Shown one piece after another: positions 1 to 8,739 of a stretch of 21,566 nucleotides of DNA (the first letter of the stretch is position 1; every line of letters starts with the position of its first letter). The notes under the pieces were generated by a model. The model was not told where the DNA came from and made no database searches. It was given only the letters and a program-made list of their open reading frames with translations. A program made the translations under genes and the position numbers. This DNA is from Verrucomicrobiales bacterium (lineage in GTDB: Bacteria; Verrucomicrobiota; Verrucomicrobiia; Limisphaerales; UBA9464): assembly GCA_003445095.1 (NCBI GenBank), contig DLVS01000822.1, positions 1-21,566 of the forward strand. The letters run 5' to 3'.

Positions 1-2
1 TG

Positions 3-1937
3 AACGGCCCACCCAGCGGACTGAACGGCAGCGCGCTCCGGCAATGCGCCCGCCGGCTGGCGAAATACGGAGTGAATCTCGCGCGGATGCACGGCGCGGT
101 TTTCGACAAGGTAGGTGAGGCGGATTTGAAACACGTCGCGCGCACACAGGAAGCCGTGGCTGCGCTCAAGGCGGAGGGCATCTATTCGCATTTCTCGATC
201 TATTTCCCGCTCTGGATGACGCCCACCGCCGACCATCCGTGGCTCAAGGGCTACAACGGTAAGACCCATCCGTTCGCCGCGCTGATGTTCAATCCGGAGT
301 TCCAGGAGCATTACCGCTCGTGGTGGAAAGCCCTCTTGCTCACGCCCGATGCCCTGGGCCGCCGCCTTGTCGATGAACCGGCGGTCTTCGGCGTCGAGAT
401 TCAGAACGAGGACTCGTTTTTCTTCTGGACGTTTAATCCCGACCAAATTCCCGCCGCCCAGATGGAAATCCTCGAAACGCAATTCGGCGTCTGGCTCCAA
501 AATAAATACGGCTCGCTGGATAGCGCGCAGTTGAAATGGGGTGACACGAGAGCGAAGCGCGATGACTTCGCGGCGGGCCGCGTGGGCTTTCGTCCGCTCT
601 GGAACATCTTCAACGAAAAAACGGCACGGGACCGCGACACGGCCCAGTTTCTCTTCGAAACTCAACGAAGCTTCTACACCGACACGGTTAAGTTTCTTCG
701 TGGTCTCGGCTTCAAAGGCCTCATCACCGCATCGAATTGGGCCACAGCCAGCCCGGAGGTGTTCGGACCGCTGGAGCGGTGGAGTTATACGACGGGTGAT
801 TTCATCGACCGCCACGGCTACTTCGGTGTGACGCACAAGGGTGACAACGCCGAGTGGTCGATCCGCAACGGCCATACCTACGCCGACCGCAGCGCGCTCC
901 GTTTTGAGGCCAGCACGCCCGGCCAACCGAAACAGTTCGTCCATCCCGCAATGGACATCACGTACGCGGGCAAGCCGCAGATGATTTCCGAGACGACCTG
1001 GAACCGCCCCAACCGCTACCGCAGCGAAGCACCGCTCTACTTCGCGGCTTACGGCGCGCTGCAAAGCTCGGACGCCATCGTCCACTTCGCACTCGACGGT
1101 GCCAACTGGTCGGTGAAGCCGAACTTCTTCATGCAACCGTGGACGCTGATGGCGCCGTCGCAGATCGGCCAATTTCCTGCCGCCGCGCTCATATATCGTC
1201 GCGGGCTGGTGAAGCCGGGCGACGTGTTGGCGCAGATTGATTTGAACACCAACGATCTGTTGAACCTAAAAGGAACTCCGCTGCCGCAGGACGCGAACTT
1301 CGACGAACTGCGCTTGAAAGACGTGCCCAACGGTAACGAAACAACGCCCGGTCAGCGCCTTGATCCGCTCATTCATTACGCCGGCCGAGTGGAAGTAAAC
1401 TTCACCGACACGCCGAGTAAGACCACGTTGAGCGACTTGAATCCGCTGCTGGGCCGCACGACCAAGATGGTCCGCTCTTCGACCCGTGAACTGGCACTCG
1501 ATTACGAAAAGGGGTTGCTCACGATCAACGCGCCGGAGGCGCAAGGCGCGAGTGGCAACCTGAAAGCCGCAGGAGAAATTGCGCTCGCTGACCTGAATCT
1601 TCAGTCCGGGCTGGATAACGCGCACCTCATCCTCGTTTCACTCGATGGCGAACCCATCGTCCGGTCGAAACGGATGCTGTTGCAGGTCATGTCCGAAGAG
1701 CGGGCCACCGGTTTCGCCACCGAAGACGTCGGCAATGGCCTGAAGAAGATCACCGACATCGGCAAAGACCCGTGGCAGGTAAAAAAGCTGCAGGGCACGG
1801 TGACGTTCAAGGCTGCCGGCGGACTCCGCATCCAGCCGCTCGACTTCAATGGATATCCTAAGGGTGACTCCATCCGGGGCGCCGAGCTCAGCCTCGCGCC
1901 GGAGACGATCTATTATCTGGTGACCCGAGCACCCTGA
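3..1937 (+). CDS. Glycoside hydrolase, clan GH-A type (beta-galactosidase/cellulase-like), 5' end missing
   Basis: The reading frame is open to the left edge, so the true start lies outside the window; the GTG at 72 is internal. The chain looks like a (beta/alpha)8 glycosidase. Counting from the GTG at 72, an acid/base-type Asn-Glu pair sits at 112-113 (context EIQNEDSFF) and a nucleophile-type Glu at 307 (context MISETTW), about the spacing expected for the two catalytic glutamates of clan GH-A. The part after about residue 400 is beta-rich and resembles an accessory sandwich domain. Family knowledge says such enzymes retain anomeric configuration and cleave beta-linked sugars; the substrate cannot be read from the sequence. 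The amino end, and so any signal peptide, is not visible. It ends 20 bp from the convergent dnaE2 stop, with no clear terminator between. I cannot assign a GH family number; GH5, GH42 or an unclassified GH-A group are all possible. Confidence 0.8.
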   Translation, partial: NGPPSGLNGSALRQCARRLAKYGVNLARMHGAVFDKVGEADLKHVARTQEAVAALKAEGIYSHFSIYFPLWMTPTADHPWLKGYNGKTHPFAALMFNPEFQEHYRSWWKALLLTPDALGRRLVDEPAVFGVEIQNEDSFFFWTFNPDQIPAAQMEILETQFGVWLQNKYGSLDSAQLKWGDTRAKRDDFAAGRVGFRPLWNIFNEKTARDRDTAQFLFETQRSFYTDTVKFLRGLGFKGLITASNWATASPEVFGPLERWSYTTGDFIDRHGYFGVTHKGDNAEWSIRNGHTYADRSALRFEASTPGQPKQFVHPAMDITYAGKPQMISETTWNRPNRYRSEAPLYFAAYGALQSSDAIVHFALDGANWSVKPNFFMQPWTLMAPSQIGQFPAAALIYRRGLVKPGDVLAQIDLNTNDLLNLKGTPLPQDANFDELRLKDVPNGNETTPGQRLDPLIHYAGRVEVNFTDTPSKTTLSDLNPLLGRTTKMVRSSTRELALDYEKGLLTINAPEAQGASGNLKAAGEIALADLNLQSGLDNAHLILVSLDGEPIVRSKRMLLQVMSEERATGFATEDVGNGLKKITDIGKDPWQVKKLQGTVTFKAAGGLRIQPLDFNGYPKGDSIRGAELSLAPETIYYLVTRAP

Positions 1938-1957
1938 GCCGCGACACTACTATGACC

Positions 1958-4900
1958 CTAACCGAAATCATGCGACGGCCCGGTCTGCAAGCCCGCGTAA
2001 TCGAGTCGTTCAATGTGACGAGCGTGGATATGGATCGTCCGATGGCGATTCTGGACCACGCCTTCGATGACCAGGAACGATTCCGAAGTCAGCGTGAGAC
2101 GGGACGACTCGAACAACGGCGGTGGAACGATCGCGTTGCTGATGCCGGTCTCATCTTCCAGGCTGACAAAGCAGACACCTTTGGCGGTTCCTGGACGCTG
2201 TCGGCAGATGACTTGCCCGGCGATGCGGATTCGTTCTCCGTCGCGTGCTGAGGGGAGATCACTCGCGCGCCAAATATCCGGCAGGCGGCTTCGTACCAGC
2301 GCCATCGGATGCGGGCCGGTGGTGAGTCGAAGCCCACGATAATCGGCGTGCAAACGTTCGGAGGCGTCCATCGGTCGCAAAGGCGAGATCACCGGTTCGG
2401 AGTCGGCCGGGTCACTAAACAAATCGCCTTGGCGCAAGGGGCGTTCGGCGTGCCACAAGGCGTCTCGGCGATGTTCCGCGAAGGCATTCAACGCCCCGAT
2501 TTCTGCCAAAGTGCGCCGTTCGTCGGGAGTAAACCCCGTGCGCGCCAGGAAATCGGGGATCGAGGCAAACGGGGTCTGAGCGCGCTCCTGTAACAGCGCG
2601 TCCACCGGATCGCGCCGTAGTCCCTGCACCTGATTGAATCCCAGCCGCAAAACATTTTCCGACTCAATTCGACAATTCCAAAGCGATTGGGCGAGGCACA
2701 CCGGGCGCACCGAGACTCCGCGTCGCTTGGCGTCTTTCACGAGAGTTGCCGGCGTGTAAAACCCCATGGGCTGGTTGTTGAGCAGCGCGGCATAAAACTC
2801 GGGTGCGCGATGAACCTTGAGATAAGCGCTGGCGTAGGCGAGCAGCGCAAAGCTGATCGCATGGGATTCCGGAAACCCGTACAGGGCAAACGAGCCGACC
2901 GCCTGCGCGATCTTGTCCGCCACTTCTTTTCGCACCTGATTACGTTCGAGCGCCGCGTACAGTTTGATTTTGGCCCTGGCCATCCGTTCGTCGGAGCGAT
3001 GGTAACTCAGCGCCTTGCGAAGTTCCTCGGCTTCGTCTCCGCTGAAATCGGCCATCACCATCGCCATTTGAAGCATTTGCTCTTGGAACAAAGGCACACC
3101 CAGCGTGCGGCCGAGCACCGGCTTTAGGCGATCATCGTAATAGGTCTCGAGCTCCTCTCCCATCCTCCGGCGCAAATACGGATGGGCCAAATCCCCTTGA
3201 ATCGGACCGGGCCGAACGAGGGCCACTTCCACCACCAAATCGTAAAAGCACTTGGGCTGCATCCGCGGCAGGGTCGCCATCTGAGCGCGGCTCTCGACCT
3301 GAAACACCCCGATCGTGTCGGCGCGTTGCAACAAGGCGAAGGTCGGCGGATCGTCTTGCGGCAGGGCGGCGAGATCCACGGGCCGACCCCGTTCGTGGGT
3401 TAAGTTCACCGTCTCTTGCAGGACCGCCATCATGCCCAGCCCGAGCAAATCCACCTTGATAATGCCCAAGTCTTCGCAGTCATCCTTGTCCCATTGCGCC
3501 ACGACTCGGCCCGGCATCGAGGCATTCTCCAGCGGCACAAAGCGATTTAGACTGCCTTGGCAAATGACCATTCCGCCGGAGTGTTGCCCGAGGTGACGCG
3601 GCAAACCGGCGATCTGCTGATACAGCGACACGAACGTTGCCGCGCGCGGATGGGTCGCCGGAAACCCGGACTTCTCCATTTGCGCCCTGAGCTCCAAGGT
3701 GTGGGGGAAATCGCCATTGGCGAACAGCGCTGAGAAACGTTCGAGCACATCGGCCGGCAGGTTAAGGACCTTGCCCACCTCTCGCGCGGTGCCGCGTCCG
3801 CGATAAGTGCTTACCGCGCCAGTCATCGCCGCACCGTGGGGCCCGTAGCGACGATACACCTCTTGGATCACTTGCTCGCGTCGATCACCGCTCGGCAAAT
3901 CAATGTCGATATCCGGCCACCCTTTGCGACCCTCGCTCAGGAAGCGCTCGAACAGGACATTGAATTTCACTGGGTCGACCGCGGTAATGCCGAGGCAGAA
4001 ACAAACGGCACTGTTCGCGGCGCTGCCTCGGCCTTGCGCGAGAATATCGTGTTCGCGGCAATAGCGGACCAAATCCGCGACAATGAGGAAGTAGCCGGCA
4101 AACCCGAGCTTTTCGATCAGCGCTAGTTCCTTGGGCAGCAACGCCGCGACCTTGACAGGAATTTCACCGCGATAACGCTGCTTGGCGCCGCGATAGACCC
4201 ATTCGCGCAACGCACCCTCCATGGTCTCGCCCGGTCCGACCGGAAAACGCGGAAACTCATAACCCAAGTCGGCGAGCTCGAACGCGAGCCGTTCGCCGAG
4301 TCGAACGGTGTTGGCGACCGCCTCGGGAAGATCAGCAAACAGCGACCGCATCTGCGCCGGCGACTTCAAGTGGCGCTCGGCGTTGACCGTCAACCATTCG
4401 CCCGCAACCTCGAGGTGAGTGTGGTGACGCAAGCAGGTGAACACATCCACGACTTGGCGTCCGAGCGGAGTCGCTTGCTGCACGCCGTTGGTGGCGAGTA
4501 GGGGCAGACGATGAGCGCGGGCGAGCTCGATCAACCGGCGATTCCAACGCTCTTCCTCCGGTCGATGATGCCGCTGGAGTTCCACGAACACGTTGGCGTC
4601 ACCGAAGGCTCGCGTGAGCCGGCGGATGACTTCCTCGGGTCCGAGCGACTTCGGTCGGTGACCTGCCTCCTTCGGGATTCTTCGGGAGGAGAGCGGCGAA
4701 GTGAGGGTGCCTTTGAGATCGAGTAGCGAGCGCACCAACGGACCGTCCTCACCGCCTGTGAGCGCCACGAGGCCGGCACTGAATTCGGGAAGTTCTTCCC
4801 AGCGGACGATGCCTTCACCTTTCGCGGCGCGGAGATGCGCTCGGGTGAGTAACTGACACAAGTTTTGATAACCCGTCCGGTTTTCGACCAACACCGGCAG

Positions 4901-5131
4901 CACGTCGCCCTCAGGCAGTACCAGCTCCGCTCCCACGGTGGCTCGCAAACCTTGTTCACGCGCCGCGCTTCGTAATCGCGGCGCACCATACAGTCCCATG
5001 CGATCACATAGGGCCAAGCCACTCAGCCCCAACTCAGCCGCGGTTGAGGCCAGGGTCTCCGGCAACGAGGCCCCGCGCAGGAAGCTGAAAGCGCTTCGGG
5101 CGTGAAGTTCGAAATAGTCGGGCGAAGGCAT
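1958..5131 (-). CDS. dnaE2: Error-prone DNA polymerase DnaE2 (ImuC)
   Basis: This 1057-residue C-family polymerase has the usual length and layout of DnaE2: PHP domain at the amino end (ELHARSAFSFLRGAS, near residue 8), polymerase core with the GRGSAANS motif near residue 365, the PDIDID motif with catalytic Asp409 and Asp411, a third catalytic Asp561 in KVDLLGLG, then helix-hairpin-helix and an OB-fold tail. The carboxy end (SHDFG) resembles the SRDFH tail typical of DnaE2. Known DnaE2 proteins act with ImuA and ImuB in SOS-induced mutagenic lesion bypass. Neither partner gene is next to it here: the 600 bp upstream are non-coding and the downstream neighbour is a convergent glycosidase, so the gene is an orphan copy or its partners are elsewhere. 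The ATG at 5131 fits the family start. No strong Shine-Dalgarno is seen; a 16-bp palindrome lies 14 bp upstream. Confidence 0.95.
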   Translation of the reverse strand: MPSPDYFELHARSAFSFLRGASLPETLASTAAELGLSGLALCDRMGLYGAPRLRSAAREQGLRATVGAELVLPEGDVLPVLVENRTGYQNLCQLLTRAHLRAAKGEGIVRWEELPEFSAGLVALTGGEDGPLVRSLLDLKGTLTSPLSSRRIPKEAGHRPKSLGPEEVIRRLTRAFGDANVFVELQRHHRPEEERWNRRLIELARAHRLPLLATNGVQQATPLGRQVVDVFTCLRHHTHLEVAGEWLTVNAERHLKSPAQMRSLFADLPEAVANTVRLGERLAFELADLGYEFPRFPVGPGETMEGALREWVYRGAKQRYRGEIPVKVAALLPKELALIEKLGFAGYFLIVADLVRYCREHDILAQGRGSAANSAVCFCLGITAVDPVKFNVLFERFLSEGRKGWPDIDIDLPSGDRREQVIQEVYRRYGPHGAAMTGAVSTYRGRGTAREVGKVLNLPADVLERFSALFANGDFPHTLELRAQMEKSGFPATHPRAATFVSLYQQIAGLPRHLGQHSGGMVICQGSLNRFVPLENASMPGRVVAQWDKDDCEDLGIIKVDLLGLGMMAVLQETVNLTHERGRPVDLAALPQDDPPTFALLQRADTIGVFQVESRAQMATLPRMQPKCFYDLVVEVALVRPGPIQGDLAHPYLRRRMGEELETYYDDRLKPVLGRTLGVPLFQEQMLQMAMVMADFSGDEAEELRKALSYHRSDERMARAKIKLYAALERNQVRKEVADKIAQAVGSFALYGFPESHAISFALLAYASAYLKVHRAPEFYAALLNNQPMGFYTPATLVKDAKRRGVSVRPVCLAQSLWNCRIESENVLRLGFNQVQGLRRDPVDALLQERAQTPFASIPDFLARTGFTPDERRTLAEIGALNAFAEHRRDALWHAERPLRQGDLFSDPADSEPVISPLRPMDASERLHADYRGLRLTTGPHPMALVRSRLPDIWRASDLPSARDGERIRIAGQVICRQRPGTAKGVCFVSLEDETGISNAIVPPPLFESSRLTLTSESFLVIEGVVQNRHRTIHIHARHIERLDYAGLQTGPSHDFG

Positions 5132-5145
5132 GGAATCGAGCCGTC

Positions 5146-5161
5146 CGAGTCACGTGACTCG
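5146..5161. promoter_or_regulatory. 16-bp perfect palindrome upstream of dnaE2, operator candidate
   Basis: The sequence CGAGTCACGTGACTCG is its own reverse complement. It lies 14 bp before the dnaE2 ATG, between a possible promoter and the start codon, where a repressor would block transcription. A perfect 16-bp palindrome is expected about 0.3 times by chance in a window this long, so the position is the main argument. It does not look like a TGTTC/GAACA or CTGT/ACAG type LexA box. Confidence 0.35.
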
Positions 5162-5186
5162 AGATCATGAATCCAACGGTGCAACC

Positions 5187-5213
5187 TTCATAAAAATGGG
5201 TATTGCCCGGCAA
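5187..5213 (-). promoter_or_regulatory. Weak sigma-70-type promoter candidate for dnaE2
   Basis: On the minus strand TTGCCG (5208-5213) and TATGAA (5187-5192) are separated by 15 bp, in a locally AT-rich stretch within an otherwise GC-rich region. The spacing is short of the ideal 17, so this is only a candidate. The 16-bp palindrome lies between it and the dnaE2 start. Confidence 0.2.
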
Positions 5214-5640
5214 GTACAACAAGACCCCGCGCGCCAAAGGCTTCGAATCGACGCTGACGCACGAACCGAATCGATGGTTACATTCGAAGTCGGACAGCGC
5301 TGGCCTGACTTTACCGCGTTCAACGATGGCCTCACGCCGCTGCTCCAATCGCTACGCTGATGTGGATCGCGAGAGATTTCGAGCGCGCTTTTTGCTCCAC
5401 GACTGCTTTATCCATTTCACTCGGTTGCCCAGTGTGCCCACGATGGCTCGCGACCAAGGCGATCCGACTTGCCCGCGGTCTTTCGTCCGCGGCGTTGATC
5501 CTGACAGGCTGTCTCTCCGCCCCGCCAGCGGCGCTAGCGCCCAAGGGTACGTCACCCAAAGAGCAAGGCCTCGCTCGGGGCGTCCGGAACAATTGCTCTA
5601 GCCTGCGTTACGATATCTTAAGTCAGGAAAGGCCCGAAGA

Positions 5641-5718
5641 ATGTTCTGCCCACCCCGTGAATCGGGCGCTTCGCCCCAGCGCACCTTGCCTAACGAAGTG
5701 TGGGAACGGCATTCTTAG
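5641..5718 (+). other. Possible 25-codon leader ORF before the cytochrome gene
   Basis: An ATG at 5641 follows a good Shine-Dalgarno-like AGGAAAGG (5626-5633) at a suitable distance and opens a 25-codon frame ending in TAG at 5716-5718, 14 bp before the cytochrome ATG. A GGGCG-ctt-CGCCC hairpin lies inside it. Translation is not shown; it may be chance. Confidence 0.25.
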
Positions 5719-5732
5719 CGGAAGTCTTCCCC

Positions 5733-8645
5733 ATGAATTCACCATCCAACAGTCCTGGCCCGGCCAAGAAAAAGTATGTCCGTGCCGTCGGGCCGCGATT
5801 GCGAGTTCTGCTGCTGGTGGTTTTTGGACTCTTCGCTTTGCTGGGGGCCAATTCCGTTTATCTCAGCAGCATCACTTTTCTCAACTGGTGGGAGCGTGAC
5901 CGGGGTGTTTCCTACGAGAACTACTTTTACCAGTTCCAATTCCTGGCGCACCTGGTGTTGGGATTGCTGATCGTTGTTCCGTTCATCCTGTTTGGGATTT
6001 TTCACATCAAGAACTCCCACAACCGGCCCAACCGCCGCGCCGTCCGGGTCGGTTATGGGTTGTTTGTGGTCGCCTTGGTGTTGCTATTCTCGGGTCTCGC
6101 GTTGATGCGACTCGAAGGATTCGAGATCCGTAATCCTAACGTACGATCAGGAATGTATTGGGCGCACGTGATCACTCCGTTCGCATGTATTTGGCTGTAT
6201 GTGCTCCATCGGCTGGCCGGACCTCGGATCAAGTGGAAAGTTGGCCTATCGTGGGCCGCGGCCGTGGGGGTGGTGGTTTTGGGTATGATCGCCCTGCACA
6301 AGCACGATCCGCGAAAATGGAATGCCCAGGCGCCCAAAGAAGGTGAAAAGTATTTCCACCCCTCCAGCGCTCGTACCGCCACGGGCAATTTTATTCCGGC
6401 GCGAACGCTGATGCACAATGAGTACTGCCTGTCTTGTCATCCTGATTCTTACCAGGCTTGGTTCCATTCGGTGCATCGCTTCAGTTCGTTCAATAACCCC
6501 CTTTACCTCTTCAGCGTTAACGAAACCCGCCAGGCGTCCCTCAAACGCGACGGCAATGTGCAGGCCTCCCGATGGTGCGCAGGTTGTCATGACCCAGCTC
6601 CCTTTTTCAGCGGCGCTTTCGACGATCCCAAGTTCGACATGACCAACCACCCCACGGCGCTCGCGGGGATCAGTTGCACGGTATGTCATGCGATCACCAG
6701 TCTCGAGGGATCGCATAAGGGGACGATTGGGAACGCCAACTTCACCATCGACGAGCCAGTCCATTACCCCTTCGCCTTCGCACCCACGAATTCCCTCCTT
6801 TATTACCTCAACCGACAATTGGTGAAAGCCAAACCGGCTTTTCACAAGCAGACGTTCCTCAAGCCGCTGCACAAGACTCCCGAATTTTGCTCCACGTGTC
6901 ACAAGGTGGGCATCCCGTATGCGGTGAATCACTACAAGGAGTTCCTGCGCGGCCAGAACCACTACGATACTTACTTGCTGAGCGGCGTATCGGGCGTGAA
7001 CGCACGCAGCTTCTATTACCCCGACAAAGCAAAGCTCAACTGCGCCGAATGCCACATGCCGCTGCTCAAATCGGAGGAGTTTGGTTCGAAGTTCTACGGG
7101 ACCAACGACTATTTGGCGGTCCACAATCACCTCTTTCCGGCGGCCAACACGGCCATCGCTTACCTTCGCAACGAGCCGGAGATTGTGAAGAAACATCAGG
7201 AATTCCTGAAGGACTGCATCCGCGTGGATATTTTCGGAATCAAACCCGGCGGGACGATTGACGCCCCCTTGGTAGCACCGATCCGACCGCAGGTGCCCAA
7301 GCTCCAGCCCGGCCAGACCTATCTCCTCGAAACGGTGGTTCGAACCGTTAAGCTCGGCCACCCGCTCACTCAAGGCACGGTGGATTCTAACGAATTGTGG
7401 GGCGATGTCAGTGTCACCGACGCAAACGGAAACGTCGTGGGACGCAGCGGCGCCCTCGGACCCCATCGGGAAGTCGATCCCTGGTCGCACTTCATCAACG
7501 TGTACATGCTCGACAAAGACGGGAACCGGATCGATCGCCGGAACCCCCAAGACATTTTCACGCCGCTATACAACAACCAGATTCCGCCGGGGGCGGCGCA
7601 CGTATTGCATTATAAGCTCACTGTGCCGCCTGATCAGAAGGCGCCCCTGACGGTCGAGGTGAAGGTGCAATACCGTAAGTTCGACACGATTTATATGAAC
7701 TACGTGTACGGCACGGGGTACACGGACGGTCAACCGTTTCAGGTCACGAACGACCTTCCCATCACGACCCTTGCTAGCGACCGGGTCGTCTTCGAAGTGG
7801 AAGGGGGCACTGCGGCCGCCACCACGAATGCGCCCTCGACGATTCCGCCGTGGCAACGATGGAACGACTATGGGATCGGCTTGTTTCTCAAAGGCGATAA
7901 GGGCAGCGAGAAGGGTGAGCTTGTCCAGGCGGCCGGTGCGTTTGAGCAGGTCGAAAAATTGGGCCGCGCCGATGGTCCGATGAATCTCGCGCGCGTCTAT
8001 TTTAAAGAAGGCCGTCTCCATGATGCCGTGGCAGCGCTCCAGCGGGCCAACGACACCAACCGCTTCAAGCCGGCCGGCAACCGCTGGACGATCGCGTGGC
8101 TCAACGGCCTGGTGAACAAACAAAACGGCTACCTCGACCAAGCCATTAAGGATCTCACTAGCGTGCTGGAAGATCGGTACCCGGAACTGGATCAACGACA
8201 GTTTGATTTCAGCCGAGACTACGAAGTCATCAATGAGCTTGGACAGACTCTGTACGAACGGGCCAAAGCCGAACGCGCGAATCCGGAGAGACAGAAAGAG
8301 TTTCTGCGTGCGGCCGTGAAGCGATTCGAAAATACCTTGGCGATTGATATCGAAAATGTCACCGCCCACCACAACTTGGCTCAGCTCTACCAGCAATTGG
8401 GAGATCCGATCAAAGCGGCCGAACATCGGGCACTCCACGAGCGGTATCGCGTCGATGACAACGCCCGGGATCGAGCGGTCGCGGCGGCGCGCCTACGTGA
8501 TCCGGCGGCCGATCATGCTTCGCAAGCGATCGTCATTTACGATCTGAACCGGCCCTGGGTACCCGGACGTTCAGCGACTTCGCCGCGACCTACTGCCAAT
8601 CAAGGCGAGCCGCCCTCGGGTGACGCTGTCGTCCAAGCGCGATGA
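5733..8645 (+). CDS. Membrane pentahaem cytochrome c with b-type-like transmembrane part and TPR tail
   Basis: The 970-residue product has three parts. Residues 25-190 hold about five transmembrane segments. Two carry paired histidines: H73 and H91 in the second helix, and H145 and H159 in the fourth with 13 residues between, the spacing used by b-type cytochromes to hold haem. Residues 232-441 carry five CXXCH c-haem sites (CLSCH 232, CAGCH 282, CTVCH 315, CSTCH 386, CAECH 437), in a cytochrome c554-like arrangement. After a beta-rich region (about 500-680) the carboxy part from about 700 to 910 is helical with TPR-like repeats. Electron transfer from membrane to periplasm is the likely role; donor and acceptor are unknown. 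I prefer the ATG at 5733, preceded by GGAAG 8 bp upstream, over the GTG at 5700. It stands alone, convergent with the PSCyt1 gene. No family name is certain. Confidence 0.85.
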   Translation: MNSPSNSPGPAKKKYVRAVGPRLRVLLLVVFGLFALLGANSVYLSSITFLNWWERDRGVSYENYFYQFQFLAHLVLGLLIVVPFILFGIFHIKNSHNRPNRRAVRVGYGLFVVALVLLFSGLALMRLEGFEIRNPNVRSGMYWAHVITPFACIWLYVLHRLAGPRIKWKVGLSWAAAVGVVVLGMIALHKHDPRKWNAQAPKEGEKYFHPSSARTATGNFIPARTLMHNEYCLSCHPDSYQAWFHSVHRFSSFNNPLYLFSVNETRQASLKRDGNVQASRWCAGCHDPAPFFSGAFDDPKFDMTNHPTALAGISCTVCHAITSLEGSHKGTIGNANFTIDEPVHYPFAFAPTNSLLYYLNRQLVKAKPAFHKQTFLKPLHKTPEFCSTCHKVGIPYAVNHYKEFLRGQNHYDTYLLSGVSGVNARSFYYPDKAKLNCAECHMPLLKSEEFGSKFYGTNDYLAVHNHLFPAANTAIAYLRNEPEIVKKHQEFLKDCIRVDIFGIKPGGTIDAPLVAPIRPQVPKLQPGQTYLLETVVRTVKLGHPLTQGTVDSNELWGDVSVTDANGNVVGRSGALGPHREVDPWSHFINVYMLDKDGNRIDRRNPQDIFTPLYNNQIPPGAAHVLHYKLTVPPDQKAPLTVEVKVQYRKFDTIYMNYVYGTGYTDGQPFQVTNDLPITTLASDRVVFEVEGGTAAATTNAPSTIPPWQRWNDYGIGLFLKGDKGSEKGELVQAAGAFEQVEKLGRADGPMNLARVYFKEGRLHDAVAALQRANDTNRFKPAGNRWTIAWLNGLVNKQNGYLDQAIKDLTSVLEDRYPELDQRQFDFSRDYEVINELGQTLYERAKAERANPERQKEFLRAAVKRFENTLAIDIENVTAHHNLAQLYQQLGDPIKAAEHRALHERYRVDDNARDRAVAAARLRDPAADHASQAIVIYDLNRPWVPGRSATSPRPTANQGEPPSGDAVVQAR

Positions 8646-8739
8646 TCGGGAATCGCCGGTTGTGGTTAGTGGAGAGCCCTCAATTCCAAAATCAGCGGTG
8701 AATCGTTAACCATGAATTCGCTACGGCTGCCGCGCCTTC

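Larger units (their letters stand above)
5132..5732. other. Divergent intergenic region between dnaE2 and the multihaem cytochrome gene
   Basis: About 600 bp lie between two divergent starts. Open frames exist here in several phases, but they overlap each other, run into the cytochrome gene out of frame, and match no family I know. Visible items are the palindrome at 5146-5161, a weak promoter candidate for each direction (for the cytochrome TTGCTC at 5593 and TATCTT at 5614, 15 bp apart), and a short leader ORF at 5641-5718. The rest has no recognised content. Confidence 0.6.

Noticed and set aside
5720..5730. Palindrome GGAAGTCTTCC just before the cytochrome start, as an operator
   Set aside because: It contains the ribosome binding site GGAAG and is short; chance is a sufficient explanation.
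5360..5899. Frame with a lipobox-like ILTGC after a hydrophobic stretch, upstream of the cytochrome
   Set aside because: The hydrophobic stretch is short, no good start precedes it, and the frame runs 160 bp into the cytochrome gene out of phase.
6246..7550. 434-codon open frame antisense to the cytochrome gene
   Set aside because: It lies opposite a gene with five clear haem motifs, has no recognisable domain, and long antisense frames are common in GC-rich coding DNA.
7566..8438. 290-codon frame antisense to the TPR part of the cytochrome
   Set aside because: Same reason: a shadow of a strong coding region on the other strand.
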